This document shows positions 22,900 through 35,168 of a DNA stretch of 64,000 bases, piece after piece. The stretch comes from Pelobates cultripes. Its lineage: Eukaryota > Chordata > Amphibia > Anura > Pelobatidae. Each line of letters starts with the position of its first letter. Positions within the stretch are counted from its first letter, which is position 1. The position numbers were made by a program, and so were the translations under genes. The stretch is taken from assembly GCA_933207985.1 (NCBI GenBank), contig OW240912.1, positions 253,460,446 to 253,524,445 of the forward strand. Direction: 5' to 3'. The notes under the pieces are model-generated. The model saw only the letters and a program-made list of their open reading frames with translations. It was not told where the DNA came from and did not search any database.

Positions 22900-23215
22900 C
22901 TAGGCAATTGGGAAGGCATATCTTTGCTACTCTACTATAGCTCTTTTGGACACTCAAGATTTCCCTACCAGGGGTATTCTTGCGATTCCCTCATTCCAAA
23001 TTTGCAGGAAAAAATTAAAAAGACAGAGTGGCGGCCAGAGTTTTGATAAGCCAGTATAGATTCCCCAGACATAAAGACATACTATCACGCTACCCAGTTA
23101 TCTGATGCAATTGTTACTCACTCCCTAGAGTACTTTTCCCAGTGGATACTAATTGAATTTGCATGGGCAACATTTCAAAAAAATGTAATATGTGAAATGG
23201 TTACTTTATTCTGAT
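22900..23215 (+). pseudogene. LINE ORF2 C-terminal relic
   Basis: The frame reads DIKTYYHATQLSDAIVTHSL followed by EYFSQWILIE, which resembles the C-terminal region of ORF2 in L1/Tx1 LINEs (the YY.A.QL segment). It contains no catalytic motif. Assignment is by recalled similarity. Confidence 0.55.
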
Positions 23216-26200
23216 AGACCTGAGCTCTCACCTCCTCCTTCCCACAACTCAGGTGATGGTTTGGACTTTGGAACAAAAATGCCACAAATGATGTTGATGA
23301 TCATCATGTTCACTAGCAAGGCCACTCTTTTCAATCCATTTTAAAAACCCAACTTTGTGTGTTGTGTGGTCCATTTTTTCCTGCTTTCAAATTAATAAAA
23401 TACATATATAAAATAATACATGACACTTGCTTATTTTAGATATTTACTATAATTCTTCAGTGTGCACATCTTCATTTCCAGCCTGCAAGCGTGTGAGTGC
23501 GATATTATTAGGTATGTGTATGTATAACTTGAATTAAAAGAAAAGCAACTGTGTGTTGAAGCATGGTTTGAAATATAAAACAAATTAGCTTTTTATTTTC
23601 ATTTTATTTGTATATTTTACAATACAAATGGACAGTAGAAGGCAGCCTCAGGTGTATCAGCTGCTTTGGGCTAATGTCAAAGGACTGAGCATTAACAAAC
23701 TTGTTTTACAACCGTGATTTTATAACATTTTTATTTACTTTTTTTTGTATACATCAAAATATATAAAATAATAAAGACATTAATAACATAACCTTCACCA
23801 ATCTCCATGATTATTATGCTATAACACAAATATCAGTTTAAAACATTTTAATAACATTTTCAAAGTATGCCTACATCACCTCTTCTTTCAAATGCCTTTC
23901 ACTATTTTGGGATTTTTATATCCTTATTGTACATAGTTGCACAATATATTGGTGATATATTATATCATAATAATGATAATAAAAATGCAAAGTTAAATTA
24001 TGTTTGCACAAAGAAAACATGTAAAGGTAATACAAAACGTATATATGAAGATCGCTAATGTTTAATTTTTCCACTGTTATGAAAAGTTTCACTACTAACA
24101 GCAGCCCAATGCTGCTGAATAAGATTTGAGGCTTTTGCATCATTACACACAACATATGAAAACTGTACGGCATCCAATTGCCTGTCATTGTGCTATTTAT
24201 ATTTATTTATTGTTCCTTAAGAGTCATTAGTATCTTTAAGTGGACATGGATATTTTTTGGCTTTGTACCTATCCAGTCATTTCTTGTGCTCTTTGAGGTC
24301 CTATTGATTTATTAATCTCCAGTAGACAGCTTTTACTGCAGAACTGTATTCATTTATGTAGGTTAGTGTAAATCTGACACAGCAGGACAAGCTTGGTTTC
24401 AATCAATTCCATTTGAGTTAATGCATAATAAAGGCATCCAGGTCACAATGTCATTCACTAGCTACACAGACAATGCATAGTCACTCAATATACATTAATA
24501 TTGTATTTAAGTTTGATTTGAAACTATGTCAAATGATTGCAGAGGTTCTATAGAGACCTTGAAATATTAATTCATAGTTTCCAGAAATTAAAATGCTTAG
24601 AGTATCAACAAAAAAATCACTGCATGATTAGCGCACTACCACAGATTGCACTGTACCACGTATGATTAAAATCGTCATATACAACAGTCAACGATGATGG
24701 TAAAATTCAAAAGCTTACCAAACCATTCAGCATCCTCAGAACACTGTGCGTTAATTCCATTGAAATAGTTCAATTCCTCTTCCTACAGGAAAAGGGGGAG
24801 TGACCACTGGATGAAGGGGTCTGCTCAGCCATGAACGGGATGGAGTTATATTAAGTGATAAAATTGGCAATGACTAAATATGCCAAACAAGGGATTCTAA
24901 TAGACAGATTCAGATGGTTGTCAAGGACCCAGGGTGCCTAGTAGGATGACCCACTTTTTTTGAATGATTGGGATACATCTTGTGACAAAGAGATTTATGA
25001 GGTGCATGGTACTGGATCCTTTATAGACAGTTGGACTCTCCTATGAGAAGATAATCTTCAGGCAGGATTTAGGTGTGTGTGTGTATGTATGTGTGTGTTA
25101 GATAGGCCCATTTGTTATATATACTTTGTCTGTCCATTCCCCCTCAATAAAAGGTACCTCTCCATCAACCCTACCTTCAGCTTACACTAATAAAGAGTAA
25201 GTCATCTCTGCCTTCACTTGCAGATTGTATAAATATTGGGACATATGCTTGAGCAATCAGACACAGACACCTTCCATGAGTTTAATGAGAATTTATAGCA
25301 GGTAAATTTGTTTTTATGTTGGCAAATAAGGCATTCTTGGACTATCAGGACACGGCATGATATTAGTCAGCAACCTAACCAAAAGGCACAGTAGTAAAGC
25401 ATAATCAGGCATATTACAAGACCTTAGAAATTGGAAATATCAATGCTAAACTATGCAAAATACAACAAGGACTATAAAAGCAAATAATAGTGTCTGTAAG
25501 CAGAACATGGGATTAGGACAAGCAGAGTCAGGGATGTAGCTGGGTCTCTTATAAAGGAATAACAAAACTGATACAGGCTTAAGGGCCACAGAACAGCATA
25601 GAGCTAAAATCCACATTAATTTTTATAGGCCCAGACCTTTACATCACATTTGTGTCCTTTCTGCACATACACATTTATTAAATTAGGATGCCAAGACATA
25701 AACCTTCAAAAGCCAAGAGGGTCGCACCTTGTGAAAGTGACACATCCCAACTGTCTCAGTCGCAGCTGAGTTTAACCAAGTGGAAGCAATGATCATCTGA
25801 CTGTGGCTGAATTGATGATATGTAATGTTTCATATTCCTACTGGGCTGCTTAAATGATAAGTACATAACTAACAAAGCTATGGCCATAATAATTGTGTTA
25901 TACAATTTAAACCAATGGAAAATGGACACTGCACAGTATAGTTTTTGAAATGGAATGGATGTCTGTAGTACATCCCAAAGTATTGGCACAAGGGAAGTGG
26001 TGCTTACTTCTCAGGACAATTATGATAGATTGATTAATATCTATTGATTGTCCTATGTCTATTAATCTGTCAATAGATATACATTGCTTGCTAGATATAA
26101 ATCAAATAAAACCCTGTGCATTTTATTCAACTTCATATTTTACTTCAGTTCAGTAGCAAATGAGTCACATCATGTGACGAAATAGTAAACTCTTAAGTAG

Positions 26201-26740
26201 AATCGCTTTTCGAACAAATTGAACAGCTATTTCCAATAAATGTGATATTGTTCATGGTACAGAAACAACTTAGACAGTTTATTAATAGATACAAAGAAGA
26301 CACAAGATTGCAGACTCCTATTCTTCCATATAGAAATATAATTCAGATAGAATGATTCCCTTTGGAAGTTCCCTAACCATTTAGCAAGTGGTAGTTTTCA
26401 TAGGATATAATTCTAAAATCAATAGCCATCATGGCGAGTAGAAAATTAATGTTATTTCCTGATAACTCTGTATGCCATATACTTTTCAACAGATACAAAA
26501 TATTTGTATTGTGATTTTGTCATTTTAAAGATATAGGAATTCCTTTTTCCCACGAAAAGTCTATATTTCATTAAACAGGTACAATTTATGCCTCTGGACA
26601 GGTTAATGACATAGAATCATCCTCCAGATTCAAAAGTATTGTGAGTGGTCTACTTTTCTTCTTTGATAGAGATTTTGTCTCTAGGTTCTAAAAACTATTA
26701 TTCCAAATTAAGCATCAGATCACTTTTCCTTTCCATCTAC
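23216..26740. other. Intronic sequence without recognised features
   Basis: About 3.5 kb of AT-rich sequence. A short GT run lies at 25075-25100. The part at 24780-25200 has cctcaataaaaggtacctct, which could be an LTR polyadenylation site, but no element ends are visible. No conserved open frame. Confidence 0.55.
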
Positions 26741-26759
26741 TGTCCATTTAGATGGAAGG

Positions 26760-27043
26760 GTTGGGAAAGACCAAATAATTGCCTTATACACATCACACTG
26801 ATGACCTTACCGCCTATGTAACAGGCCTCCTGAGATAGCCCCAGAATTGCTGCAAGACCTGTTCCTTCTTGACAGGAGCCATCGAACTGCCAAGCTGAAA
26901 TTTTTGCCCTCAAATACACCAAGAGATGTCCTAATAAGAATGCATTATTTCCATGCCAAAGAAGCAGTTTTCAACACCAATCGAAAACAGAAAGAGATGC
27001 CAGCGGCTTACAGAGGGACAACCATCTATGCAAATATCTCCAC
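26760..27043 (+). pseudogene. LINE ORF1, N-terminal and middle part
   Basis: The frame contains LTAYVTGLL, then DLFLLDRSHRTAKLKFLP, then TPRDVLIRMHYFHAKEAVF. This is the conserved RNA-binding middle of L1-type ORF1 proteins. It runs open up to TTIYANIS, where a MITE begins. ORF1 resumes at 27478 after the MITE, so the two halves were once one gene. Confidence 0.82.
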
Positions 27044-27467
27044 ATACTCGTTTTCCTGGCACTATAGTGCCCTGAGGGTGCCCCCACCCTCAGGGTCCCA
27101 CTCCCGCCCGGCTCTGGAAAGGGGAAAAGGGGTTAAACTTACCTTTTTCCAGCGCTGGGCGGAGAGCTCTCTGCCTCCTCTCCTCCTCCGTTCCGCCCCG
27201 TCGGCTGAATGCGCACGCGCAGCAATGCTTTCCTATGGACGCTGGCGTGCTCTCACTGTGAAAATCGCAGTGAGAAGCACGCAAGCGCCTCTAGTGGCTG
27301 TCAATGAGACAGCCACTAGAGGGAATGGGGGAAGGCTTAACCCATTCATAAACATAGCAGTTTCTCTGAAACTGCTATGTTTATGAAAAAATGGGTTAAC
27401 CCTAGAAGGACCTGGCACCCAGACCACTTCATTAAGCTGAAGTGGTCTGGGTGCCTAAAGTGGTCCT
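27044..27467. mobile_element. MITE inserted in LINE ORF1 (same family as 38054-38688)
   Basis: The sequence from acatactcgttttcctggca through agcgcctctagtggctgtca to ggtgcctaaagtggtcct is collinear with the MITE at 38054-38688. It ends in agtggtcct directly before TTAA at 27468-27471. The outer left inverted repeat is missing, because the first bases correspond to about position 38084 of the other copy. Internal hairpins are retained, such as aaacatagcagtttctct with gaaactgctatgttt. Confidence 0.82.
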
Positions 27468-27477
27468 TTAAACACTG

Positions 27478-27633
27478 AAGAGACGGCGAGACTTTAAAGA
27501 CATCACCACCCGGCTGTGAGAAAACTGTCTCCCGTACCGATGGGGCTACCCCACCAAGCTTCTGGTATCGAGAGAGGGGAAGACCACAGTTTTCAGATCC
27601 CCAGATGAAGGTCACTGCGTATTAAGCACCTGA
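27478..27633 (+). pseudogene. LINE ORF1, C-terminal part
   Basis: Fifty-one codons read KRRRDFKDITTRL, a stop at 27517-27519, then LPYRWGYPTKLLVSREGKTT and VFRSPDEGH before the natural stop at 27631-27633. This is the C-terminal domain of L1-type ORF1 (the RRDF and WGYP..L motifs). Together with the part ending at 27043 it shows that a MITE cut the gene. Confidence 0.85.
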
Positions 27634-28706
27634 AACATCGCACCAGCAACATCACCTGCGGCAGAGGGGAGCAGAACTAGAGTATCGCTGGAGTGGAAGA
27701 AGAGATAAACCTTTTGGACTACACATTTTGGACTGTGGGTATAGTTGCCCCGGTATCCCGAGCTCTTCAACTCAGGATGCACAACAACCACCGGGTCAGT
27801 AGCACGGTAACATCTATACTCCCGGATGGGCAAAGGGTATGTAGGGGGGTCCCACACCAGAAACCGTGGGTACACGAGAGGCCTAGACCCCCCAACCCAC
27901 CACTACCAGTTATGACCTTAACATTAACACCACCCAGAACAGGCCCACCGAGCCCAAACCCCATAGTTATAGGGAACAGATTGACAGTTAACAGTATAAT
28001 CCTGTTACTGCCAGGAAAAAGAAAATGTAAAAAAAATGAAAAAAAAATAATAATAATTTAGATATTTTTTATATATATAAAATAATTTTTTTGTTAAAAA
28101 AAGCTAAGTGAACGACAACTAATACATGAGACAATTTCTGTACCATCAGTCCTAATAACTCCACCCGATAACCAAAGGCCACAATACCCGCACCTTGCCC
28201 AATAGTGCATGGCTCACGCCGTGTAATCCCTGGGAGAGGAGTGAGGAGACGGGTTGTGTACATATTTAAGGGGGACCCACGCTCCACCATAATAACGACC
28301 GAGCAGGTACCATTGAAATGTATACCACAAATACCCATAGAGGTGTGCTGAAAGGAAGGCCCGAGAGGTATGTGGGGAATGTTATAAAGGAGCCCCAACC
28401 ACAGCTGGTAAACATAGAAATTGGCAACACAAATAGCCACCTAGGAAAGCAGCTTTCATCGGACGTGAGGCCCTAAGCCTCTACCCCCAAAGGCACAACA
28501 AAGAAGTGCCAAACCAACACAATGGCAACAAATGTTTTTGTATATACTTTTTTAATGTTAATTATGTACTACTTGTTATGTTACAATCTGTTTAAATGTT
28601 ATATGTTTTTCGCAAAGCTTTCATACATGGTGTACGGTTAGTGGGCGACCCAATACGATCCTCATCACGGATAACTCCCCTACATGAAGGTAGGCCCAAA
28701 ATACCA
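27634..28706. other. LINE inter-ORF region
   Basis: Non-coding sequence between the two LINE reading frames. It contains A-rich runs at 28015-28065 and 28085-28105 and the stretch gtatatacttttttaatgtt before ORF2, which is typical of these LINEs. Open frames on either strand lack family similarity. Confidence 0.55.
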
Positions 28707-30240
28707 ATGTGAAGATCTGTTCTCTTAATGTCATGGGACTAAATTCCACTGTAAAGCGACATCTTCTCAATAGAGAGGTCAAAACCCTAGGAGCGGATAC
28801 ACTGTGCCTCCAGGAAACACCGCAGCTCATGGAAAATAAATAACTCCTTGTTGCGGGATGGTGACTTCGTAGAGACCCTAACAGGTGACCTTAAAGCTTA
28901 TTTTCAATCCAACGACACAGGAGACATAACAAACACAACAGTGTGGCTTGCCCACAAAACAGTAGCAAGGGGCATACTGATCCGAAGAGCAGCCTACATG
29001 AAAAATATTACTTAAACCAGGCTCAGAGCTTGGCAATTAGAACTATATGATCTAAACAGAATAAACCAAACCACCCCAACACCAGAGACAAAAGCCAAGA
29101 TCACCCAGGTCACCAGACTCATACACCAACAGGCACTTGACCAACTAAGCGCACACATGCAGAAACTCAAAATTAACCACTATATACAGGGCAACAAGGC
29201 AAGCAAACTCTTAGCGAGACGGATAAAAGCCAGACAGGCAAACCAGAAAATCTCATACCTCACGAACCATGAGGGAACCAAAATATCAGCCCCCAAAGGC
29301 ATTAGCGACATATTCGCCAAATACTATTCGACACTTCATAACATAAAGGAAGACAGTGAGCTCATGCCCCAACAGCAGACAGACCTCACCAAACCGATAG
29401 AAGACCAAGAAATACGAGATATAATTCAAGCCCTCCCCACAAGGAAATCCCCTGGTCCCGATGGTTTCGACAACCTGTACTATAAAAAATTTAGCACAAC
29501 ACTGACACCATACCTAGACATACCTAGCCAAGACATTCACTGAAGTGGTCCAGAAGGGCACATTCCCCAAGGAAATATTGACGGCTCATATTTTAACTTT
29601 GCCAAAACCCAACAAGCCCCCAACTTCACCACAAAACTTCTGCCCCATCTCCCTCTTAAACACAGATGCGAAAATATTCACCAAACTCTATGCAAATAGA
29701 CTGGGGGCCATACTGCCACACATAATACACAACGATCAGGTGGACTTCACAAAGGGTAGACAGGGATCGGACAATATCAGAAAAGTTATCAATCTCCATT
29801 TCCTGAAGGCACAGCATCGGAAGGGACCGTTTGTTACTCTCGATGCTGAAAAAGCCTTTGACCGGCTGCACTGGGGGTTCCTGAGGGCAGTGTTGAGTAG
29901 ATACGACATCCAAGACGGTTTAGTGTCAACCACAGAAGCACTTTATAGTTCACCCCTGGCACGGGTACTTAATTCGGGATTCCTTTCAGAACCGTTCCAG
30001 CTTACAAACAGCACGAGGCAGGGGTACCCCCTTTCCACCCTGCTCTACGTCCTGGCGCTAGAACCACTAGCGACCAAAATACAAACAAACCCCGGCATCC
30101 ATATAAGAGAGAGAGAGTACAAAGCAAACCTGCTAGATTACGAATGTAATGAAGTATTGAATACAGCCCATAGAGCACACATTGAACCAATGGAACCATG
30201 TGCATTGAATACAGTAACCACAATTGCAAGAATATGTAAC
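28707..30240 (+). pseudogene. LINE ORF2 (endonuclease and reverse transcriptase), deleted
   Basis: The start VKICSLNVMGLNSTVKRHLL followed by LCLQET is the beginning of the APE-type endonuclease (N and E motifs). A large deletion follows after about 28842. The linker and reverse transcriptase resume near 28860. RT motifs are KSPGPDGFDNLYY, FCPISLLNTDAKIFTKLYAN, QVDFTKGRQGSDNI, TLDAEKAFDRLHW (catalytic Asp) and NSTRQGYPLSTLL. A frameshift at about 29543 separates the first RT motif from the rest. The frame then breaks at YKANLL, exactly where the A/YADD motif should follow, and jumps to 3' tail sequence, so the second catalytic Asp pair is deleted. Confidence 0.85.
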
Positions 30241-30365
30241 ATGTCGCACTTGAACCTCGTTCCCCTCCCTTTTTCTTTTCTGTAATCCCCTTCTTTTTCT
30301 TGATTGTTGATTTACAACTTATGACAAAATAAAAATGGTGAAATTGAAAAAATAAAATAAAAAAT

Positions 30366-32457
30366 AACATTGGAACCTTTCATCCATTATTTCGACGATA
30401 GCCTGCAGCAGATGTGGGGGTGAATTTTAGAAAAGACACTCTGGTGCAATAGATGTTGGCAATCCTTGTCCACCTGCTGCATCTCAGAAGCTTGATTGTT
30501 GGCAGTCCAGGGCCCCACAATTACTCTATGCACATATATATAGCGATGATATAGACCTTGTGCTTTGTCAGGGGCCCCAATATTTCTTGTGGCGGCCCTG
30601 CCTCACGTCATAGGTTACAAAAGGTCGGGACTAGTGGGAAAGTTTTCAACAGGCAATTATGCTCACAGTTTCCAACTCCAGAACTAAAAGGAAGGCTTCC
30701 ATGGGTTTCTTGGGGACTATGCCAAACTATCAGAAAAATGCTCAAAAACTGCAATTCAACACAAGGAAAGATTTACAGAACCTAAACCTAAATGAAGGTG
30801 TTTGCCAATAAAAATCACTGTACAACACTTCCATTCCAGCATATACAGTATTTAGTAGTGTTCCTGTCCCTGCTGATTTATTCAACTGTATCATTTCCAT
30901 GTAAACTGCATAATGTGGGATATTACTGTGTTTTATGTGCCCTATTATAAAGTGTACTTCCTCCATCGAGTTATATTCTAATTCATCCCTTTCCAACTTT
31001 CTTTGAAAGTGTTATAAGGGACTCATACAACAATATTTCCAAATGTATTTTATCTTCTATTATAATGTTTAACTGCTGCACTTATTCTACTTCCACTCCA
31101 CAGTAATGCAAAGTGCTTATTACATGTTAGCCTGTATAAAAAATATTAATATACACACATTTAGCTTCATTTTTTTTTTTTTTACAGCAGCCAACTCAAC
31201 AGAATATTTAAAAATGTTTTATGACTCGTAATATATATTTATTAATATAGCCAAAATTAACTGTTATTTTTTTGTAACCAAGTACATGTATCATATGAAA
31301 GTATTACATAAAGATGCCTATAATATTAACTTTTTCTAAATACATGAAAGTGGCACTGTTTTTTTTTTTGTCAAATTGTCCTTACTCCCAGTAAATCCAT
31401 TAAGCATTTATATAGTTTAATTTTGTTTTCTTTGGTGAGCTGGATATTGATACGTGGCCTCCCCATTACTTTTTTCCTGCCATTAAGGCATGCATTGTCT
31501 GCCTCATCTGCCATTCTATGTGATAAGGTACAGGTAAGTAAATCCATTAGTCAAAGTAATTTGACAGATAATAGAAAACATGCCATGGCACAATATCTTT
31601 CTCAAGTGCCAATCACTGCCGATGAGCGTGTTGTACATAAATCAAAATGTTCCCCTTCTTTTTCTTATGTGTGATGAAACCAGGAAAATCAGGAAAAATA
31701 AAACTAGGGGCAAAATGATAGATAACAATATAGTATTTTGCTTTAAATACCTGTGAAATGACAGTGCAGAGCATTGTAATGGACTTTAAATACAACTATG
31801 AAATGAAAAACTAGTTTTAATGTCTTTGCATTTTCGGTAATCACTTTAGCGGCCATTCAGGAATTAAAGTGACTGAACAATCGTAATCCATCAAAGTGCA
31901 CTATTTCAGAAGTGGTTTTGCAGGAAGAGCCTAGGAATAGACTGTTATATTGGGTGTTGTCTTTTAATTGTTAGTTAGAGACAAATTAAAGATACCAGAA
32001 ACTCAACTGGACTTTGAGCCACAACTGCTATGATTTCTCTTCTTCAAGAGCACAGAGATGGATCATCTCTCTAAAGACTTCTGTCACTCCAGCTGCTAAT
32101 GGTTTTCTATTATCCCTTTTTTCTTAGAAATGAAAGCTCTCTGCTCTTTCCCTAACCAGGTTACAAAACCTCCCCTGGCTCTTTCTTGCCTAAAATAGCC
32201 TGGAAGTATTTTTCCACATGTCCATGAGGAATAAATTATTGCTATTTTTCCACTCGTCCACATAGAATAAATGATTACTATTTTTTTATAACACTTCAAT
32301 ATTGAGGGTGTAATAATATTAACTAAATAGAACAGAAAGCACAAATCCACCAGAAGAATGATGAATGGTATTATTACCATTTCTACAATGCTGCATTGAA
32401 ATTATCCCAGTGAAATAGTTGGCTCATGATTGAACTGCATACAATAATAATTAAGGT
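30366..32457. other. Intronic sequence without recognised features
   Basis: A GC-richer patch at 30480-30620 (cagtccagggccccacaatt and tgtggcggccctg) resembles fragments of other frog interspersed repeats but has no clear ends. The part 32205-32285 holds two diverged copies of a segment of about 47 bases (ctatttttccac). Nothing else recognised. Confidence 0.5.
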
Positions 32458-32745
32458 TCGGCTATGTGTTTTTGGTTACATAGTTATATAGGCTAAAAAA
32501 AGACTTGAGTCCATCAAGTTCAGCCTTTTCACATCTGTTTTTGCTGTTGATCTAAATGAAGGTAAAAATATCCAGTTTGAAGGGCTTCTTCGTTTTGCAT
32601 CAAACTAGTAAAGCATTTCTTCTTTGCCCCACAATGGCAGTTAGATCTCTCATTGGATCCATGAGCTGTTACCCCACAAATAAAATATTATGTCCCTGAG
32701 AATTCTGTTTTTGCAAATAACCATCCAGTTGCAGTTGGTAAATCA
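32458..32745 (+). repeat. Common anuran interspersed repeat (class undetermined)
   Basis: The stretch gttacatagttatataggct followed by gacttgagtccatcaagttc and cagccttttcacatctgttt is a sequence I recall as very frequent in frog genomes. It continues through caatggcagttagatctctc to gaattctgtttttgcaaata. It may be a SINE or a LINE 3' region. The assignment to frog is part of the basis for the organism call. Confidence 0.6.
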
Positions 32746-33685
32746 GTAAAATAAGATAAACAAGATAAAAGTGACCAGATTTAGGACCTGAGACCTGGTC
32801 TAATAACCTCTAATAACTGAAAAGCTGAGTTCAAAAAAGTTCATAATAAAAACAATGACACTGCTACCACTATTATACTAATGCAAAGCAACATAGGGTG
32901 CTTAGACTTATGGGGTTTTAGGATTAGGGCTTCTTAGGGTTAAAGGGCACCTAATGTTAGCATTCATGATTGGATTTTCACTGTTTGAATATCATGGCAA
33001 TGATGGCAGTTTGAATATCATGTTACAGTTTTAGCATTCCCGAAGAATGTCTCTCTAACATAAAAAGCATGATACCTTCACCTAACCAATGGCTACCTTA
33101 GGATGAAACTCCTGTACATCCCCATACATTGAATGCATGTGTATTGTAGCATACTTAACAGGTTCTAGAGTGGGTAATATTTTTAGAATTAGCATTAAAT
33201 GGTCGCAACTCTAACATTAATACTAGCATTAAAAAAGTGGAAAGTCTAGCGGACAACATGTTGTTTAAATGATAGTTTTGAATCTTGTTTTTGGTACCCT
33301 GCAGAATCATTGATGTGGGACTCAGGTAAGATCATTCATATAAAATATTTGGCAAGAAGAAAAAAACACATCTTAAAATAATAGAAAACATTTCAGAAAT
33401 ATGTGATTCAAGTTGATATTGAAAGCACCAAGTTACTATTACATGAATTGAGTGAAGTATAATTTTCTACCCATTAACATCAAGAATATTGAATATAGAT
33501 TACCCTGGTTACTTGCTGCTGTGCTGTTTGCATGCCATAAAAAGTTTACTTATAGACTGAAAAATGTTATCATCTTTATAGGTAATCCAAATATGATCAT
33601 ACATTTAATAAGCCTGCCACAGCACCGATGAACCTCATTTGTAGCAGGTCCTATTTTAGCAACCAAATGCGAATGCCTTGTGATA
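32746..33685. other. Intronic sequence without recognised features
   Basis: A short direct duplication (gtttgaatatcatg) appears at 32983-33020. Nothing else recognised. Confidence 0.55.
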
Positions 33686-33824
33686 TTAACCCACTTACTT
33701 TGGAAATCCAAATCCTTCCTTGGTTTTGCACTCCTCCTTGTCACGCATGACTCATTCCTGACCCTACTGAATCTTGCACTACAGAGAGCCCAGGGAGGAT
33801 GGAATTACCAAGTAAGTGGGTTAA
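33686..33824. mobile_element. Short MITE with TTAA ends, 139 bp
   Basis: It begins TTAACCCACTTACTT and ends AAGTAAGTGGGTTAA, a perfect 15-bp inverted repeat that includes TTAA on both sides. The inside has no long hairpin and no coding. TTAA target sites suggest a piggyBac- or Kolobok-type parent. The inverted repeat differs from the AGGACCAC and AGGGATAC families in this window. Confidence 0.7.
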
Positions 33825-35168
33825 TCTCATAAGAGAAGACATTAGGTTGCTACAAGAGAACCTGCCAAAAATGGGTCACATTGACCAAGCAAGATTTTTA
33901 TGACTTTACCATTTTTTTTGGTAACATGTAAATAACTACTCAAAATGTTAAATTAATATTCAAAAAACGTCATTCATGGAAAACTGTGCAGGAGGAACAA
34001 AGGAGGAACAAAGATCAATCAAATATATTGACTTGCGATTAGTATATCTACCACTATACTTCAGTGTACAAAATTTAGACAAAATTATATCATAAATAAA
34101 ATGGCTTACAGCTCTGATGCAAGTTACTTACATACTGAAAGTCTTCTGTTGTTTGTAACATGTCACCCTTGTAGCCAAAGACAATTTAGGCAAAGAGATG
34201 ATTATCCATAACAATTTTTACTGGCCTGGAGAAAAATGTGTCGGCGTAAATAATTACTTATTTATATACCATTGCCCAGACAATAGTAAACTTACTAGCA
34301 CTAAAATGGACTAGAATGATGTCTGTAAATTATATCAAGAGATACTTTTAAATTCTATCATTATTGCATATTCCATGGCTTATTTATTGAAATAGATAAA
34401 TGGACAAAAAAAAAATATTTTATTTTATTGTGTACTTTGCCATTATTTTATTAGGATATTTTTATTATTACAAGTAATTGTGTTTTGAGAAAGATGGTTT
34501 ATGGTGATTCTTCTGAAAATCAATGTTTCACAATGCTCTCTGTTCATTCAAACTGTAGTAAATTATTAAGTAGTATGTATGTGTGTGTATACATATTAGC
34601 TTATGTAGGCTGCAATTTTACACGTTACAGTCTATGATTTAATTTTAAAATCTAATAAATCAGATAATATACTGTAAGAGGTTCCTTATAGAAAAGAAAA
34701 GAGTATCAATATGTCATAAAATGCTCCTCTACATTTCAAGCATTCAAATATATTATAAAGACAAAATATCTTTGTTTTATAAAGATGATTAAGCATCACG
34801 GATAAGACATTTGACATATGTGAGAATAAAATATGTAAATATTGAGTCTCTCTTACCTCTTTGAAAAAAATAAATAAAAGCTAAAAAGCAATATTTATTT
34901 ACTCATAAGAGACACTGAAGGCATAGATTTTTGCCACCTTTTTATTTATTCTATTTATTTATTTATTAATAAGATTCATCCTGGTTATTCTTACAGATAT
35001 AGAATAGAGATACAGAGTCTCACATGTCACATGTGGTGAATATTGGTTCCAAAATTAGTATTATTATTCAAAGTGTGTACATAGACAAAAGTTAATGTTA
35101 AATATGTGTTTGTTGGCCAGCTCACGTTTTTATTTCCACCTTTCTGTCCTAAAACATTGTTCCTGCAG
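33825..35168. other. Intronic sequence upstream of exon 43
   Basis: AT-rich DNA without a recognised element; it ends at the exon 43 acceptor. Confidence 0.6.
35120..35168 (+). promoter_or_regulatory. 3' splice region of exon 43
   Basis: A pyrimidine-rich stretch (tttttatttccacctttctg, then tgttcctgcag) leads into the exon. Candidate branch points are gctcac near 35120 and cctaaaac near 35147. This is a much stronger acceptor than that of the preceding exon. Confidence 0.6.

Larger units (their letters stand above)
21900..23215 (+). mobile_element. L1/Tx1-type LINE relic, heavily deleted
   Basis: This plus-strand relic carries ORF1 fragments (about 21930-22690) followed, after a large deletion, by the last part of ORF2 (22900-23215). 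The endonuclease and reverse transcriptase are gone. The relic is older than the copy at 26741, judging by its many stops. Confidence 0.7.
26741..30365 (+). mobile_element. L1/Tx1-type LINE, 5'-truncated and deleted
   Basis: The element runs from ORF1 (26760) to an A-rich 3' tail ending near 30365 (aaaataaaataaaaaataac). ORF1 is split by a MITE (27044-27467). The inter-ORF region (27634-28700) is non-coding with A-rich and AT-rich runs. ORF2 is missing much of the endonuclease and everything after reverse-transcriptase motif 4. It is the best preserved LINE in the window but is not functional. Confidence 0.85.
8102..35168 (+). other. DMD: DMD intron 42, complete (27,067 bp)
   Basis: The intron is bounded by AAG|gtgagg and ctgcag|AAC. 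Its length is in the same tens-of-kilobases class that I recall for human intron 42, but I cannot give an exact comparison. No additional exon-like open segment with dystrophin similarity was seen. The repeats inside are listed separately. Confidence 0.9.

Noticed and set aside
24780..25200. Possible old LTR with AATAAA
   Set aside because: Only a polyadenylation-like signal is visible. No LTR ends, target duplication or internal element were found.
27693..28061. Plus-strand frame of 122 residues in the LINE
   Set aside because: It begins in the tail of ORF1 and runs through the non-coding inter-ORF region, with no similarity to either LINE protein.
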